Positions 11,503 through 26,700 of a DNA stretch of 64,000 nucleotides are shown in pieces (position 1 is the stretch's first letter; every line of letters begins with the position of its first letter). The notes under the pieces were generated by a model that saw only the letters and a list, made by a program, of their open reading frames with translations, searched no databases and had not been told where the DNA came from. The stretch spans positions 1,488,001-1,552,000 of the forward strand of contig JAQOOI010000021.1 of NCBI GenBank assembly GCA_028554645.1. The letters are read 5' to 3'. Source of the stretch: Omphalotus guepiniiformis (taxonomy: Eukaryota; Basidiomycota; Agaricomycetes; Agaricales; Omphalotaceae). The position numbers and the translations under genes were made by a program.

Positions 11503-12399
11503 ATGTTCGCTAAAATCGCCCTTCCTTTGCTCTCCGTTTCCGCCTTGCTCAGCGGAGTCCTGGCGGCGCCGTTCAAACCCACGACTCAAAGCCCGGGTAT
11601 GGACTCTTTTTATATTTAAATCGCGGTATTTAAATGTTCATATTTCTTTTACAGCTCGCCGCACCGACATCTCCTTCAACAACTGGGGCGGCTTCTCCTC
11701 CTTGTCCAATTTCGATAACTTCTACGGCCTTGACAACTTCGATGGCTCCCTCAGCGAGCAAATTATAATTCAAGAGGAAGATGTTGTCGTGTGCGAATCT
11801 GAAAGCATCGAGATTGTTCAACAGCGTCTCGTCGTTTTGGAAGAAATGGCGAAAAGGTTAGTATTTACAATCTGAACTTCTGCCAGACACTGACATACTC
11901 TTGTCAGGATCATCCTCGAGCAGATCTGTGATGTCGAGACTCAGACCATCGGTGAATATTTTTCTGTTTTCTTTATATCTCAAGCTAAGTATGGGTCGTA
12001 GTTTTCGAGCAATTTATTGCTTCCTCCAGTCTCTTCAGCTCAGACTTGTCACGTTCGTCCGGTTTCCTCCCCGGTTATGACTCCTCGATTGTCAGCAACT
12101 TCGGGAACTTGGTCAACTCCGATGGATCTCTCTCCACAGTGAGTTCTCACTCTTGCGTTATATAACCAAATATCCTAACGAAAGTCCCGTATTAGTCTGA
12201 CCTCGGTAAGAAATATTGACAGGGATCCCCAAACAAAACTAAAAACACTGACGAATATGCACCATTTCCAGGCTTTTCTGGATCTGACGTAGGAAAGAAC
12301 ACAATTGTGCCCAGCGGATCCAACTGGAACGATGTAACCTCTCCCGCTTCAGTTCAGAATGCCCTGAACGCAGCAAAGAGTGCCGCTGGATTGAACTAG
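11503..12399 (+). CDS. Small secreted protein of unknown function (agaricomycete type)
   Basis: The start MFAKIALPLLSVSALLSGVL followed by AAP is a clear signal peptide with a likely cleavage after LAA. After an intron at ~11596 the protein continues RRTDISFNNWGGFSSLSNFD, then a segment DVVVCESESIEIVQQRLVVL and EEMAKR, and after another intron IILEQICDVETQTI. It has only a few cysteines and is rich in Asn, Ser and Gly. The C-terminal exon is SGSDVGKNTIVPSGSNW.. ending SAAGLN with stop at 12397-12399. At least five introns of 50-70 nt are needed. I recall similar secreted proteins of unknown function in mushrooms but cannot name a family. No enzymatic motif is visible. Confidence 0.75.
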
Positions 12400-13066
12400 G
12401 TTAGCTGATCATTCGATGAGTCGAAAAGAGAAAGAGCTCATGACAGCCCTATCTTTATTACAGATTCGGAGGCCGTTTGCCCTTGGAGGGTACGACTAAC
12501 GTGAAACTGTTATGTTACGACGTCTGAAAAGTTTTTTGCGGGTTGATCATATACATACTACATCGGACATTGGACATTGAACATCGGACATGCTCGCTCA
12601 AACTCCAGTCTACTTCCTGTAATTATTGGGTTTGGGGGTTCAAAATTCAATAAACATCACTACGAGATGTTTGTTTATACCCTACGTGTCGTTCGAATTC
12701 TTCCTCCAGACTGCAATCAAACTGATAAGACCGACCCCTCAAGAATTTGAATAATAACTTGTATATATAAATACTATTAGTACTCAGAGGCTGTTCCATG
12801 CTCGAGATGAAACCCATATATCCAGTTGACTGGCCGAACCCGAGCCAACTGAGCGAATGATAGTGTTATATGGAGAGCTTGGAAGATTTGAGCTGGATGA
12901 TTCCGCATTCCCATCGACATTCTCAAAAAAATTCCAGACCACGTTAAATTACCGTGTAATGTGCAAAGTTTATACAACACGGATTGTACAAGTAAAGATA
13001 TTTAGAAAACAAAATGGGGCAGGACAGCATTATGACAGCGCGATATAGATGGTAGTTGTATGGAGT
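12400..13066. other. Intergenic region between convergent genes
   Basis: This 667-bp stretch holds the 3' flanks of the secreted protein gene and RSP5. It has a short degenerate repeat of CGGACAT/GGACATTG units at 12561-12592. No coding exon is supported. Confidence 0.5.
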
Positions 13067-15868
13067 TTACTCCTGTCCGAAACCTTCCGTTTCCCTGAAT
13101 TACAGTTAGTCAGAAGAGGTGGGCCTGCTATACACCGAAGAGATAGACTTACTCAATAGCGTAAATTAACTTTGTTTCTAAGCTTTCGTAGTCCTGATAC
13201 GGCGGCAAGTCTAACCGATTGAAGCAGGTATGACTTCTTGGTAGACCTTGCGGGTCTCCCGACTTCTCAATGGTGAACCGACGCGGACCGTCCGAGCCTT
13301 GAAGATCCTTGAAGCCATTCACCGGAACACGTGAAGTTCCTGTGGTGAACTGTAATAGACGTGACTTGCGTTCCGCTGGCCACGAGCGAATGCATTGCCA
13401 AAACCATTCAATGACCTGGTCAGTCTTCTCATATCCACGGTAGTCCGTGAATTTAGTCCAATCATCCCTAAAGGTCACGGTTAAAATCTCTCTTGCACAC
13501 ATGAAGCCAAAACATGCGCACATGTCAATCTCAGACATTCCTCCAATCAAGAGCTCTAGCTCACGCTCGTCGAACACTCCGATAAGGTCTGCAGGGATGA
13601 GCTCTAGCAACCCTACCATGAATGCATCAAATTGCTCTTTGACACGCTTCGAAATCCGATACTCTACGACAGCATCAACGTATTCCTTCTTGTTATCCTC
13701 TGTTACAGGAATGTCGGCGCCACCTGGTCTGAGATCGATTGTAACATGTTCGCCAAACCGATCTTCCGTCGCCGTGAACGTTTCGTCGAGCACGTCAGTG
13801 ATATCATTCTCCCTATACTCACATGAATAGAGTGAGAGTCGCATGAAAGGAAAGAACTCCAGCATCCACAACAGCGATCGATGAAGATCTGCATCTACGC
13901 TTTCTAGGTCAGCAAGAGTGACATGCTTGCCGAGCATCATCTTATAGAAACTCGGTACAAAGTAAGCGTCAAGGAACCGCCGGTGGAAGATAGCAAGACC
14001 TAAGCATCGACCTATGAACTTGAAATAGCTTAGATGGTCCGGATTGATACCGGATGCTGGGTTAATTTGGAGTGTGTAGTTGTCGTGGGCAGAATATTCA
14101 AACAATCCATAGCTTGGATTGAAGATCTCATGTGAGAGGAGGAAGAACCATTCCCTGTATCAACCAATGAGTCTCGAACAGTCAAAGTGGGACGTTGAAT
14201 TAAGCACCTAGAGACACCGCCGTAATCCAGCCCATCTTCTCCCTCAAAGCTCACCATCAGTCGACGTTTCAGGTCTTCTCCAGTATGAGCCATGATCGCA
14301 GTGAAGCTATCCTCGAGCACTCGCGTACGCCTGACCTTGATGTCACACTTCCCCGCAGATACTCGCATTTTCGGCTGACTCCTGAAATACACGACCTTTC
14401 GTCGGTAATCCCGTTTATACTGGGGTGCATTGTCGTCAACGTTTGTCGGTAGCCTAGGGTCATCCCAGGTGGTTGTACGAGTGTTATGGTCAACAAAGTA
14501 CACGCGCCCAGTTGACGTCAAACGCATCTCCCAGCCCGAAGGTAATGGTCCAAGGTTGCTGTTGTTCAAGTTAGGCGAAGGTACAACGGCTGGCTGGTTC
14601 ATATTACGCCGAGGATCGACCCAAGTGGTGGTCCTCGTCGTGTGATCTACAAAATACGGCCTGCCTTCGGGTGTCCGACGTTCTTCCCATCCTAATGGAA
14701 GAGGTATATCAGCATGACCCGAAGAACTTGAAGGACTTGTTGTAGAGGATACAGCGCTGGCCGTTCGCGCGGGAAGCTGTTGTTGTTGTACGGCTCTGCT
14801 CTGACCAGAGGGTTGCGGACGATGCCAAGTTGTTGTTCTATTGTTATGGTCGACATAATATGTCCTGCCCTGTGGGTCCACTCTACGCTCCCAACCCTCA
14901 GGTAGAGGATTGCCAGTATCATCATCAGTCATACGTGGTGTAGATTGTGCTGTGTTTGTTATGTTAGCTGCGGACAGCGGGCGACCGGCAACTTCTGCCT
15001 GCGGAAATCGAGGAGTTACGTTGAGATTAGCGTTGCTGGGTGACACTCGAAGGGTGGTGGAAGAGAGTGGTTGACGGGCACTTCTGCCAACGTCCTCATC
15101 TTCTAGACGCTGTGGGATCGCGTTGGCGGACCGCACTCGGTCTAGAGTGGGAGCGTTACCAGATGGATGATTCGGCGAAAGGTGGGCGGTGTCAGCGGGT
15201 GAGATTTGGAAGGAATTCGTATCTGCTAGATGCGGGGTTGGTGGGGGTGGCCTTGATGTTAAAGAGAAGCCAAACAACAACTTTCCATACACAGGAAGGT
15301 TGTTGCTAGACATGGTCAGATCCCGGGTGACTATTTCTGATTGTATATGTCAGCAAAAAGCGCCGATGAGGTTTACAAAGACTGACCATGGTTGTTGAAT
15401 GCAAGTGAGATAGCTTCAGTAGCAGGGATGTTGATTACACCAAGGAAACCTGCAACATGATCAATTTTGAGCGAAGAAAAGGTGTATAGACTACGCGCCT
15501 TGATCACGCTTTTTGAACTTGCGATGGTCGAAAACCTGAATAGCTATCATCGACGATTGGCGTATAGTGCTGAAGAGAAACGATGAAGACATTTAACAAC
15601 GGCATGAATGGTGTCGACCTCACACATCAAAATGCTTATTCCATGTTGGGCTCAGAGACTTCCTGGTCACAGGCGTAGAGCTTGTTTGATCTCCATCCAC
15701 GGTTAGGACAGCAAATGGATCTGGTAAGCTGAGTAGATCGCGCTTCACCAGGCCCATAGCGCCATGAACTGATACCAAAGAAATGTGAGCGGGCTGTGTG
15801 AAGCCAGCCATCACAACAGCTAAAAAGAATCGACATACGGGTGACTCGGATGGACTGCTCGGGATCAT
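13067..15868 (-). CDS. RSP5: HECT-type E3 ubiquitin ligase Rsp5 (NEDD4 family: C2, three WW, HECT)
   Basis: Rsp5 ubiquitinates membrane transporters and many other substrates that carry PY motifs. The first exon [10 protein letters not shown] is followed by an intron (GTATGTCG..CACACAG) and the C2 domain: [20 protein letters not shown], then [12 protein letters not shown] and [10 protein letters not shown]. Three WW domains come from one exon, each with a G-W-E start and a TTTW end ([45 protein letters not shown]). The HECT domain reads [20 protein letters not shown], then [19 protein letters not shown], and the catalytic cysteine lies in [15 protein letters not shown] final intron (GTAAGTCT..AATTCAG) joins YAIE to the last exon, giving the invariant Rsp5 tail EETEGFGQE with stop at 13067-13069. 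Domain order and completeness are as expected. Confidence 0.95.
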
Positions 15869-16672
15869 TAACCCTTCGGAAAGGAGATGAGCGAGATTGG
15901 CATTGTAGATGAAATAGAACAGTACCTGCTTGACGCTGCTAGGGCCATGGTTGAGCGGGAAGAAGAACGACGGGAAACAGAAGCAGCGCTGGAGAGAGAG
16001 AGAGAAGGAAGTACTCAGTCACCTGCCCCTTAGCACAGCTTTCCGTCGCCGTCGGTCTTGCTGCAAGACACCGACCGATAGCCGCCAATCTTTCACCAAT
16101 ATGGCAGTAAGTCTTCTTTCTAATAAGATATCTCCTACTGGCTCATGATCAATAATTACTTTCTATTTCGTTCGTGGAATTTACTTGCTGTTGAAACGTC
16201 ATCTTTCACTCGAACTTGTCTTCTCCTAGGCGATCGTGTATCAGATCTTGATATTGTGACCACTCGACGTACCAACAACAATACTTACTAGCGCACGAAA
16301 GATGCTTGAAGACCGAGCGTGCTTCTGTCCAAGGCTCGTGCGTGCTCAACAATTACGACAAACAGCTCGGAGAATGAGACCCATCGGCAAATATAATTCA
16401 CACTCGAACTCAGAAGGTCAGTAACTTCAAGTTCTAGATCTCATGATTTCCTTGATTTCTTGTATGCCCACTGCCAGTGGCCTCAGCTAAAGTATTTTCA
16501 ACAGACTCTTGTGTGAGGTGGCTTTCGCCCACATTGACCAGCATTGACCCCTCTTATGGCTATTACGCTTTAATCGACCACAATGGCCACAAGCAGCCAC
16601 TCGAAGTGGCAGGGGTGATAATAATACCACGGATGGTGGTTGAGTTTCATATCCAGTCTGATACTGACCTCC
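15869..16672. other. Divergent intergenic region between RSP5 and the RasGEF gene
   Basis: This 0.8 kb segment should carry both promoters and 5' leaders. It contains a short, charged plus-strand ORF at 15887-16033 (MSEIGIVDEIEQYLLDAARA.., Glu/Arg-rich) that starts 18 bp from the RSP5 ATG. It might be a tiny gene or an upstream ORF, but I cannot support it as a gene. A GA-repeat tract lies at ~15990-16005. Confidence 0.45.
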
Positions 16673-19600
16673 ATGCCTTCGTACGGTGTCCAGACTTCGC
16701 GCAGCTCAGGAGCCCTGAAACGTTCTCGCGTGGATCCAGCAGGTAATGGAACATGCTCTGGCGCCTCAAATAAATCGGCCAAGAGGGTCAAGATCGGGAG
16801 AAAATTTGGTTCAACTGCACGCTCTGAGAGTGTTCATAGTGACACCCCCACGATATCTTCTGGCGGCCATAGTCCTTCTGCACACCCCTGCAAGTTCGAC
16901 CTTCAAAACGCCTACCCGTCGATCGCCTCGTGCGACAAACGCCTCCGCGCTTTGAAAGGTTCCGGCGATGTTGATGCCATGCGCGCTCTCGCACAGGTTT
17001 TCCTTAGTTGCTTGCATACTGTGCTGCATACGGTCGACCGCTTACCTGAAGAGGTTTGCCAGCAGAAGTCTTATCAGAGTGCCCGTGCAGCGGTCATGTT
17101 TATCGGTGAATTGTTCTCAACACAAGCCGTGAAGCCCAGCACGGACCGTTCTGAAGCGGGGAAGATCGAGACAGTCGAAATGGCAGTACAGCTCATGACT
17201 ATGACTGTTTCAACTCTAGTCAAGTTCCTGCAAACGGCGGAGGCCATTTACTTAAGCTTCAAACCGCCAACGCTTCCTGTTCACGAGAGCAATGGACCGG
17301 AAGTACCGATCATTGTTGTCACCGAAGACCCAGCTAGTCCTCGTCCTTCGATTGGTTCACAGTCTCGTTTGGATGAACCCGCTCTCAGACGTAAGTCGCT
17401 GGCCATGCTTGCCTCAGAGGTTCTGCATGAGGAGTCCCTCTTGGGGTGTTCTTCGACCTCTCCCTCTCCCGAATTTCTCACTCCTCCTCCTTCAACGGAT
17501 CGCTCATCCCTTCAATCTGCGCATTCTTCAAAGACCTTTGTTCAGAAGGGACAGCTTATCCAGCTAATTCTTCAAAAGGCTCGTAATTCCTCTCTGTTGT
17601 CATTCACGGGCAGTGCTACCACGTGCCTCGACGAGGAGACGCAAATCTTCTTGGATAACTTGCACACTTCTGGCGAGACTCTCAACCATGGAGATACAGA
17701 ACAGCCTTACGCGCCACGCCATTCTGCCCTCTATTTCCCTGTCGACCCTCTGAACCCTGACATAGATGTTGAACTGCCACCACTCTCTGAGGATGCTATG
17801 GCTGTACGGCTAGATTCTCAAGGGAAGTACAAAGCTGCCTCCCTTACAGCCCTCATCCGACTACTCACATCAAAGGATGTGGTCACAGACCGCCATTTGT
17901 GCGAAATGTTTTTCTTTGGTTTTCGCTTCTATATCTCCCCCCGGGAAGTTGTGCAGAAGCTCATTGAGCGGTATGATGAGCGGATGCCTATGGGCACCCC
18001 TAGGCAACTGGACGTTTGGGCTACTAATCAGGCGAACATTGTCCGACCCCGAGTCCTCAGTTTGATACACAAATGGTTGTATCAATATTGGCTTCCGGAC
18101 ATTGACAACATCACGGTCCTTGAGCTCCTTCAGACCTTTCTCCTAAGAGAACTTCCAGCGGGGAAGATCCCGCAAGAGACGGGGGCTTCACTCCTCCAGG
18201 GCCTTCATAGTGTCCAGACTGGGGAGCTCAGTCGCCAGATATTTCTCAGGCGACGCCTTACGCAGATTGCTTCTGGTTCTATGATCAAGATTCCAGAACC
18301 TACCGGGTTTAAGGCGAAGCTCACTGGGACTAACATCCAGCAATTCCTACAGTTCGACTCGAGCGCCGGCCGCGAGGAGCTCGCCCGGCAACTAACCGTA
18401 AAAGCTTCAGAGTTGTTCGGAACTCTTGACCCAGAAGGCGTCGTCCGGTTCTGGTTGCGAGATGAGAAGGCTCAGAAAGCAACCAGAGCAGAGGAGGAGT
18501 TATTGGTTGAAACCGCGGCCAGCATAGAAAGACAAATTGACAGGATTGTGGGGGGGTCGCATGATCGAATAGAGAAGTATTCAAGTGGACAGAAAGCCCG
18601 TTTGGTTATAGAAAGGGACGAGGTCTTGCAGCGACTTATAGAACTTCGGGTGGTCGCAGAAGCCCATCGGAACGCCGTGCGAGAGGCTGAGAGCAGGTGT
18701 GTTGCCATCGTGCATTGGGAGCGCTCCCTGCACATGTTTGTAATTCACACCATCCTGCATTTCGGGAACACTCCGTGCCAAAGGATTGCCTTGATTAAGT
18801 TTTGGTGGCGCGTGTGTGCTGTATGTCCTCCTTCTGCTACTTGTCTTCCCTTACTGATACGCGTTCATCCAGATTTGTCTTCGTATGAATAACTTCAGTT
18901 GCGCGATCACTATTTTCGTCGCGACCACCAATTCCTGCATCAGTCGTCTACGGAATACATTACCTGCAAGTATCTCTCCTTTTTTCAATGTGTTCGTTTC
19001 GTTTATCAGTCGTTATTTTAGTTGATGGACGGCGACACCAGGGCCCTCTACGCGACTCTCAATCCTTTCTTTGCGGACCGTAAACTGTATAGCGATAGGA
19101 TGTTCAGCATTCTGGACAAAGGGGTGGAGCCTGTAGTACCTTCTCTCCGTCTGTCATTTTTTTCTCATCTCTTTCAAGTGCTCATGGGTTCATGATACAG
19201 CGTCCTTGAAACGTGGCATCGACATTTTGACCGATGCTATTCCCTCAACGTTAGCGATCAAGGCTGGCGGTAAGACGAGGGGACTGAACTTATACGCGTT
19301 CCGCAGTATCGGAGAGTGTGTGTCTGGTACGTTCTCGTTCGAAATGTCTGGCGCAATCTCCATACTAATTTGTCGCGTCGACCCTTCTTAAGCTATGGAG
19401 CAGGCCCAGTTGCCTTATAAACTGTCCAGCAATCCAGTGATTCAGGATTTGCTCGACAGTCAACTGGCTTCGTTCGACCCTCTTCGAGAGGATGAGATCA
19501 TGCGTGATTTCGATCGCCGCAGGTGAGTGTCCCGTGTTCGTCTGTTTGACCTTGCCCAATGCATGCTCTTTTCCAAGTGACGAGGTCGAACCGAGAGCGT

Positions 19601-19932
19601 CCGTCCCTCCTGTGGTGCGCAAAATCCGGCACGACCCATGGGTGCAATGTGTCCGAAAGGTTCGCGTCAAGGGTAACATCGAGTTCCGGCTTTATTGCCT
19701 GAACGATCCCAAGATTCCTCCCCCGATACCCTATGCACCTGAAGATTTCACTTCATGCCTCCAATCGGCTTCGGCTGCTGAGAAGCCTGCTTCCGGCATC
19801 CACCAGACTGACAAGGAAAACATCTATCCTTCCACTAAGGGGTTTCTGCCTAGCTCACAGACTTCTTCTGCCTCCCCATCTCACAAGCGTGCCAGAGCAC
19901 CATCGCTGGTACAGCGCATTATGAAACACTGA
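16673..19932 (+). CDS. Ras guanine-nucleotide exchange factor (RasGEF_N plus Cdc25-type RasGEF)
   Basis: The protein activates Ras-type GTPases by nucleotide exchange. The N-terminal ~330 residues are Ser/Pro-rich with a basic KRVKIGRK stretch. A RasGEF N-terminal (REM) domain follows: VRLDSQGKYKAASLTALIRL, then VTDRHLCEMFFFGFRFYISP. The catalytic region starts around ELARQLTVKASELF and contains RIALIKFWWRVCA, then, after an intron (GTATGTCC..CATCCAG), ICLRMNNFSCAITIFVATTN, matching the Cdc25 core where MNNF is conserved. Further exons give LNPFFADRKLYSDRM and LNLYAFRSIGECV. The C-terminus SHKRARAPSLVQRIMKH ends at TGA 19930-19932. I preferred ATG 16673 (MPSYGVQTSRSSG) over a non-ATG upstream extension. 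A probable intron of ~105 nt removes 18693-18780, giving EAES-RIALIK. Which Ras it acts on is not evident. Confidence 0.82.
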
Positions 19933-20365
19933 AACTATAAACAAGCTGCCTACTTACTCTGGCATAACATCACCCATACTGCATTATCCGCACTATCTTC
20001 TAGAGACACACTCCTTCATACCTCGTTCCGACACATTCTTTTCTAGTTTCCCTCTCTCTTCCATTATTCTTTTCCTCAAGTGGGAATTCATTGACACTCG
20101 TTGACACTCCCTTCTCTGTAGCTTCAATATACTGTATCGATAGGTAACCACAATGCATGTAGCAACAATGATTTCATGATATGGCTGAGACTGAAAATAG
20201 TTGCAGTTGCTGAATTTAGTATGACTTGGATCACTGACAGTCACAGCGTACGCGTCCAAGTGAAAAAATATGCATGCAAGGGCGCATAGAATATTCGTGT
20301 ACATGTGGGTTGAACATAGGCATCGCATACTACACCGAAACCAGCGCTGTCTGCACTAGACAAAT
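19933..20365. other. Intergenic region between convergent RasGEF and uL22 genes
   Basis: This 433-bp spacer contains two 3' flanks. It is AT-rich near the uL22 end. No coding exon is supported. Confidence 0.5.
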
Positions 20366-21215
20366 CTATGCCCGAGCCGCCTCAATCCGCTTGCGTGCTA
20401 CCTGCCGTCTGTTGAGGCCGACCAGCAAAGAACCCTTGTCATTACTCTTCTCAACTTCCTCCTCAGAAGCGGAAAGAATGATCTCAACGTGACACGGGTG
20501 ACCCTGGTAAGGGTTGATACGACCGTGTGCACGGTATGTGCGGCGGCGAGTTTTCTGAAGAACAAGTAATCAGGCTAGCGACTTAATGTAGAGAGGGAGG
20601 TGACGCACGGGGGCCTGCTGAACAACAATGTTTTTTATGTAAAGATCTTCGACGTCGATATTCTTGGCGTCAGCATTTGATTCTGCGTTCTTTAGCAGAC
20701 GAACGATGAATTTGACGGATTTTTCGGGCCAACGACCTGGTATTTGCCCGATCTGAGAACAGTAAGCAATTGTGCATGAAATCGCCACGTACCTTGAGTT
20801 GTGCCAAACTGCTTTGCCTGGCTCGCACGTCCAACTCCGCCAGCGAACCGTCTGAAGGGAATGACCTGTTTGTGGTCCGTGACATCACTGAGGTACTTGT
20901 ATGCCTTGGTGAGTTTTAGTCCTAAAGAATCCAAACAATTAGATCTTCTCAGCCATCTAGCTTGTGTTGTGAGTGCTCTTCACCATTCAGTGCAGCCGCA
21001 ACCTCCCGCATGTTCTTGAAGTGGGTGCGGAGGTATTCACCCCGGGCACGGGAAGCTGGAAAGGTCAGAGGTTTGTTAAGTTTGCAACTTGGGCCAGAGG
21101 TCGAGCATCCACGAACTTTTTTCAGGGTTAGTAGCGAGGGCGGCGGCAGCGTAACGGACTGAGATGAATGAGTATCATCGAGAGAATGAAGGAGCAGCAT
21201 GCAGCACTCACCCAT
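20366..21215 (-). CDS. RPL17: Cytosolic 60S ribosomal protein uL22 (RPL17)
   Basis: This is a protein of the large cytosolic ribosomal subunit that lines the peptide exit tunnel. Exon 1 contains only the start codon plus one base (ATG-G, then GTGAGTGC), a typical ribosomal-protein gene layout. The spliced protein begins [15 protein letters not shown], then [55 protein letters not shown] and [20 protein letters not shown]. The C-terminal exon gives [20 protein letters not shown] and ends RKRIEAARA with stop at 20366-20368. All blocks match eukaryotic uL22. Five or so introns are needed. Confidence 0.95.
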
Positions 21216-21760
21216 CTTGATGTCTTGAAGTTATCGTACACGACTAGCAGATAATATTCAGTGAGTAGGGCCGACGGTGGCTTGAACCTTAATCGTACAG
21301 TTTCTCGGCAGTTGCCGTGAGAGGACTGAATGACTCATCCACCGTGACCCTAAATTCAGCTTGGACTACCGTAAATCAGACCATAACTCTACTGAAACTT
21401 GAGTGTAGATGCGTTTTCCCTGGGCCCATAGTACGATCATCGATAACTCTTGTTCCATCTGGCTAGCTTGACCATTCGTCCTGGCGGGGCACCAATCTAC
21501 CCACCTTCTACCCACCTTCCTGATCTTTCCCTGCTTATACATCTTTTCTGTGTATTAGCCAGGTACTAGCCGTTGTGTGTATCTGGTTTGTATGTATAAT
21601 CCTTCTAATCGGATGGCTTCCGGATGATCAACTGATCTGCATGGGAATCTCGTATTGTATGTACAGTCAGTTGTAGTGCGATTTCAATAAAACGTCATGC
21701 AACCGAACCTCTTATAAAGGCGGGACTTTCGTGGCATTCAGGTATCTCTCTACTTTGAAG
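21216..21760. promoter_or_regulatory. Divergent promoter region of uL22 and the aldo-keto reductase
   Basis: The 545-bp region separates two start codons on opposite strands. A good TATA box (CTTATAAAGG, 21711-21720) lies 42-50 bp before the reductase ATG. Two near-identical CTACCCACCTT motifs occur around 21498-21520. No gene is seen. Confidence 0.55.
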
Positions 21761-23463
<1,703 letters not shown>

Positions 23464-23749
23464 ATTTGACTTGTAGTTGCACCTTTCGAATAAACATATT
23501 ACCTGTTCGGATTTGACTTTGTATTGCACATCTGAGTGTCTGCTTTATGGTGAATAGAATCTGCGATCCTTGTATTGAGGTTTTTACGAGGTGTTGATAC
23601 AAGGTTTTTATAAATTAGCCCCTGAGTCGTACTTGTAGAAAGCGTGTGAACCTTCTTGCAAGGCTCGCGGTTGCGGCACTTCTTGACGCTTATGACCGTC
23701 GTCACCGACTGCAAAGAACAGAAAACGAGGAACATATTTATCGGGCAGT

Positions 23750-26700
23750 ATGCCTACACATCTCGCGACTCCTTCCTCGGCCAGTATCACTATCTCTTCT
23801 CCAACATCGTCCGCGATCACCCTTGTGAATGGCCATTCAGCAGATGCTAGTGATTCGTTCTCCTTCGCGGACCTAGAAGGCAAGGATTATAATGAACAGG
23901 TGCATGCTTAACCATCAGCAATACACAGTTCAAAGTTTGACTCAAAACACCGGCTTTTCTGTCAGCTCGAGGTGCTAGATAACCGGCTAGTCAAGGAGAA
24001 GCGTATCAAGGTTGGAGCGGAGAATTTACTACACATGCCGCTGGCGGTCAGTTGTTAGATTTTCACTCTGTATATGAGGCTAATATCTCGCAATAAAGGA
24101 TGATCTGCGGGAACAGGTCGTATCCGAACTGCGGACAGCGGAAAGTAGGATAGAAACTATCATGGACAAGAAGCTGAACATTGGCGCGTGACATTACACT
24201 CAACGGGCTACCCAACTAGACTAATTATTTTCTCTAGAGTTCGCGCTGAAGGGTCGGAATAAAAAGAAGGACGATCATGAGCACGACCAGGATGAGAGAG
24301 GTGTTTATATCTTCTACATTCTATACCCACAGTTCTTGATGATTGCGCCCAGGAGAAGACTTTCGGACCACCCTCCGTAATGCTAAGGAGTGTCTATCTG
24401 CTCTTATACTTCTCAAGACAGCAAGTTCACCTCTTCCTTCCGATTCGACATCTTCCGCGACAGTTCAGCAACCCAAAGTGGATCATCCTTGGATAGAGAC
24501 CATGTCAAACCTTGTTGGCATCTTTCAGAAACATATGCGCGTCAGATACGAGTTGAAAGTGGCGGAAGTTGTTCAAGCAGTCATCCCCGCGCTTGCCGAC
24601 AAACGTAGCAAACAGTGCCGTGCAGTAGCCTATCGCGTCATCCGGCACGCTCTGGTGGACTCCGAGTCGGTAAAAGTGTTACAGGATCAAAATATCGATT
24701 GGTATCTAGTGCGTTCACTACATCGGGACAACAAATTCGCCGTCGAAAAGGAACAAGTCATCAAGCTGATTCGGACTATCGTCGACGTAGGTACCGTGTC
24801 TCAAGAGGGTCGGAATGATCCCAGAGTCGTACCACTGTCTGAACCGGTCATGCGCGCTCTCGTTGCCGTCGCGGAACACGCGGAAGACCCGTTCAGACTC
24901 ATTTGCATACAGACTTTGGCTGAGCTTGGTACGAATATGTTGTTCTTTCCCGTAGTACTGACATGTAAACTTTGCTTGTTGTTATTGACACGGATCTGGT
25001 TGCAAGAACAGGAGGTGTTCGATTTTTGTTACACGCAGTTGGGGAGGGACCAGTGGAAATTACCCCAATATTGGCTTTCACGTTTTTGCATCTCGTTGAT
25101 TCGCCAAGGACGCGTGCCTACTTCAATGTGGGCACTGACCTGGAGGTTAGTTGAAATTTTGTGCTATTTGTCCCTCGTCTTGAATGCACCCTTGCTCTGG
25201 ATAGATAGCCTTATCAGCCGTCACAGATGCCTACGGGAAGGGTCCTGACCATGCTGACAGGATGAAGAGCTGTACTAAAGTAATACAACTTATGCTGCGG
25301 ACATGGAGTGGGCTCATGTATTTCTGCATGGATGGCATGCTGGCCATTCGATCCCTCGTCGATACATTACGAATTCCATCGCTGGAAACTAGAGTGAGTT
25401 CATAACCATTTGGTGTAAATGTTTTGCTGACACGGCTGATTGCAGGATGTCGTGCTAAATATGTTTTTTGAAGTTTTGAATATAAAGACGCCAGAGTGGT
25501 ACCAGACCTTTATATCCGGGCGGAGATTGACCAGTGCGTACGTTAGTTCATATTGGGCTCTCAGATCTTATCTGTTCACGGTTGTTCAGCTTATCATAAA
25601 AATGGCATTCCGAGAACGGACCTAGAACCTGCCGAACGCAGTGTACAGACGTTGAAGCTCACAGATCAATACATCGCACTCCTTGTTCTTGTGTTCACCA
25701 ATGCCGGCCTGTTCGATGTACGTGCAGTTGTTGCTAGTTCACATGACAATTCTTCCTGAATTCTGTAGGCCCTTACTTCCATGTTGGAAGAATCTGAAAC
25801 AGGTTCGAGTTTAACCCGGAAAGCCATACTCCTCATGAGCGAGATACTCCAAATATCAAACAGGGTACTACCGCTATCTTTGGCAGCTCGTATTCAGGTT
25901 TGATCTTACTTGATGGGCATGTTACATGACTCTTAGCGGTCTGTTGGCAGGCTATACCAGCAATATTCTCAATGGCTTCCGATTACAATGACGGAGAACA
26001 CCGAATCATTGGTACTTCTGCGTTGTCCGCCATCGATAGCTTCAACCGGAACAGGACACGGCTGGAGCCAGGAGCAGTGAAGAACTCGCCTCGGATTCGG
26101 TAGGATTTGGAAATCATGTTTCTGTGGCTTTCGTTAAACTTCCTTTTTCAGTGCTAACTCTGTCGATGACGCCGTTCGGCGAGGTCAACGACAAGTCGAG
26201 CAGGTGAAGTTGAAGATGGGCATGCAAATGGATGACAAAACATTTCAAAATTCGCTGCTTGAGACGCAAGTCATGCTCACCAAGGATCATGCAAAATGGA
26301 ACTTCGACACCCTTCAAGAACTTATTGAAGGGCCTTTGTTAAATCCGAAGCGCATGGAAGAGGCAATCAAGGGTGCAAGGTTCATTCGTCGATTAATGAC
26401 CTTTTTCCACCCTTTCAGCCATAGATTTTCAGACATGCATCGCATCAAGGTGGGTAATCGAATTTCCTTCTCATTCCAACTAAAATAAGGGCGAACAAAT
26501 CCAGGTTAACCTCCGATGGGTACGGCTGGGATGTTCCCTATTGACGACTCTGATGGCCAGTCAAGATGGGATTCGTTATCTCTCCTCGGAGGATCCATTC
26601 ATGGGCCAGCTAGTAAAATGCTTTGCCCAGCTTGATCCCGTAGGTCCATTTGCTTCGAGAACTTTTGACTGAGAGCTAACAAACTTCTCTCACATAAAGT

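Noticed and set aside
16477..16746. Upstream plus-strand ORF as first exon of the RasGEF gene
   Set aside because: It is in a different frame from the RasGEF exon, and I found no in-phase splice junction; the ATG at 16673 suffices.
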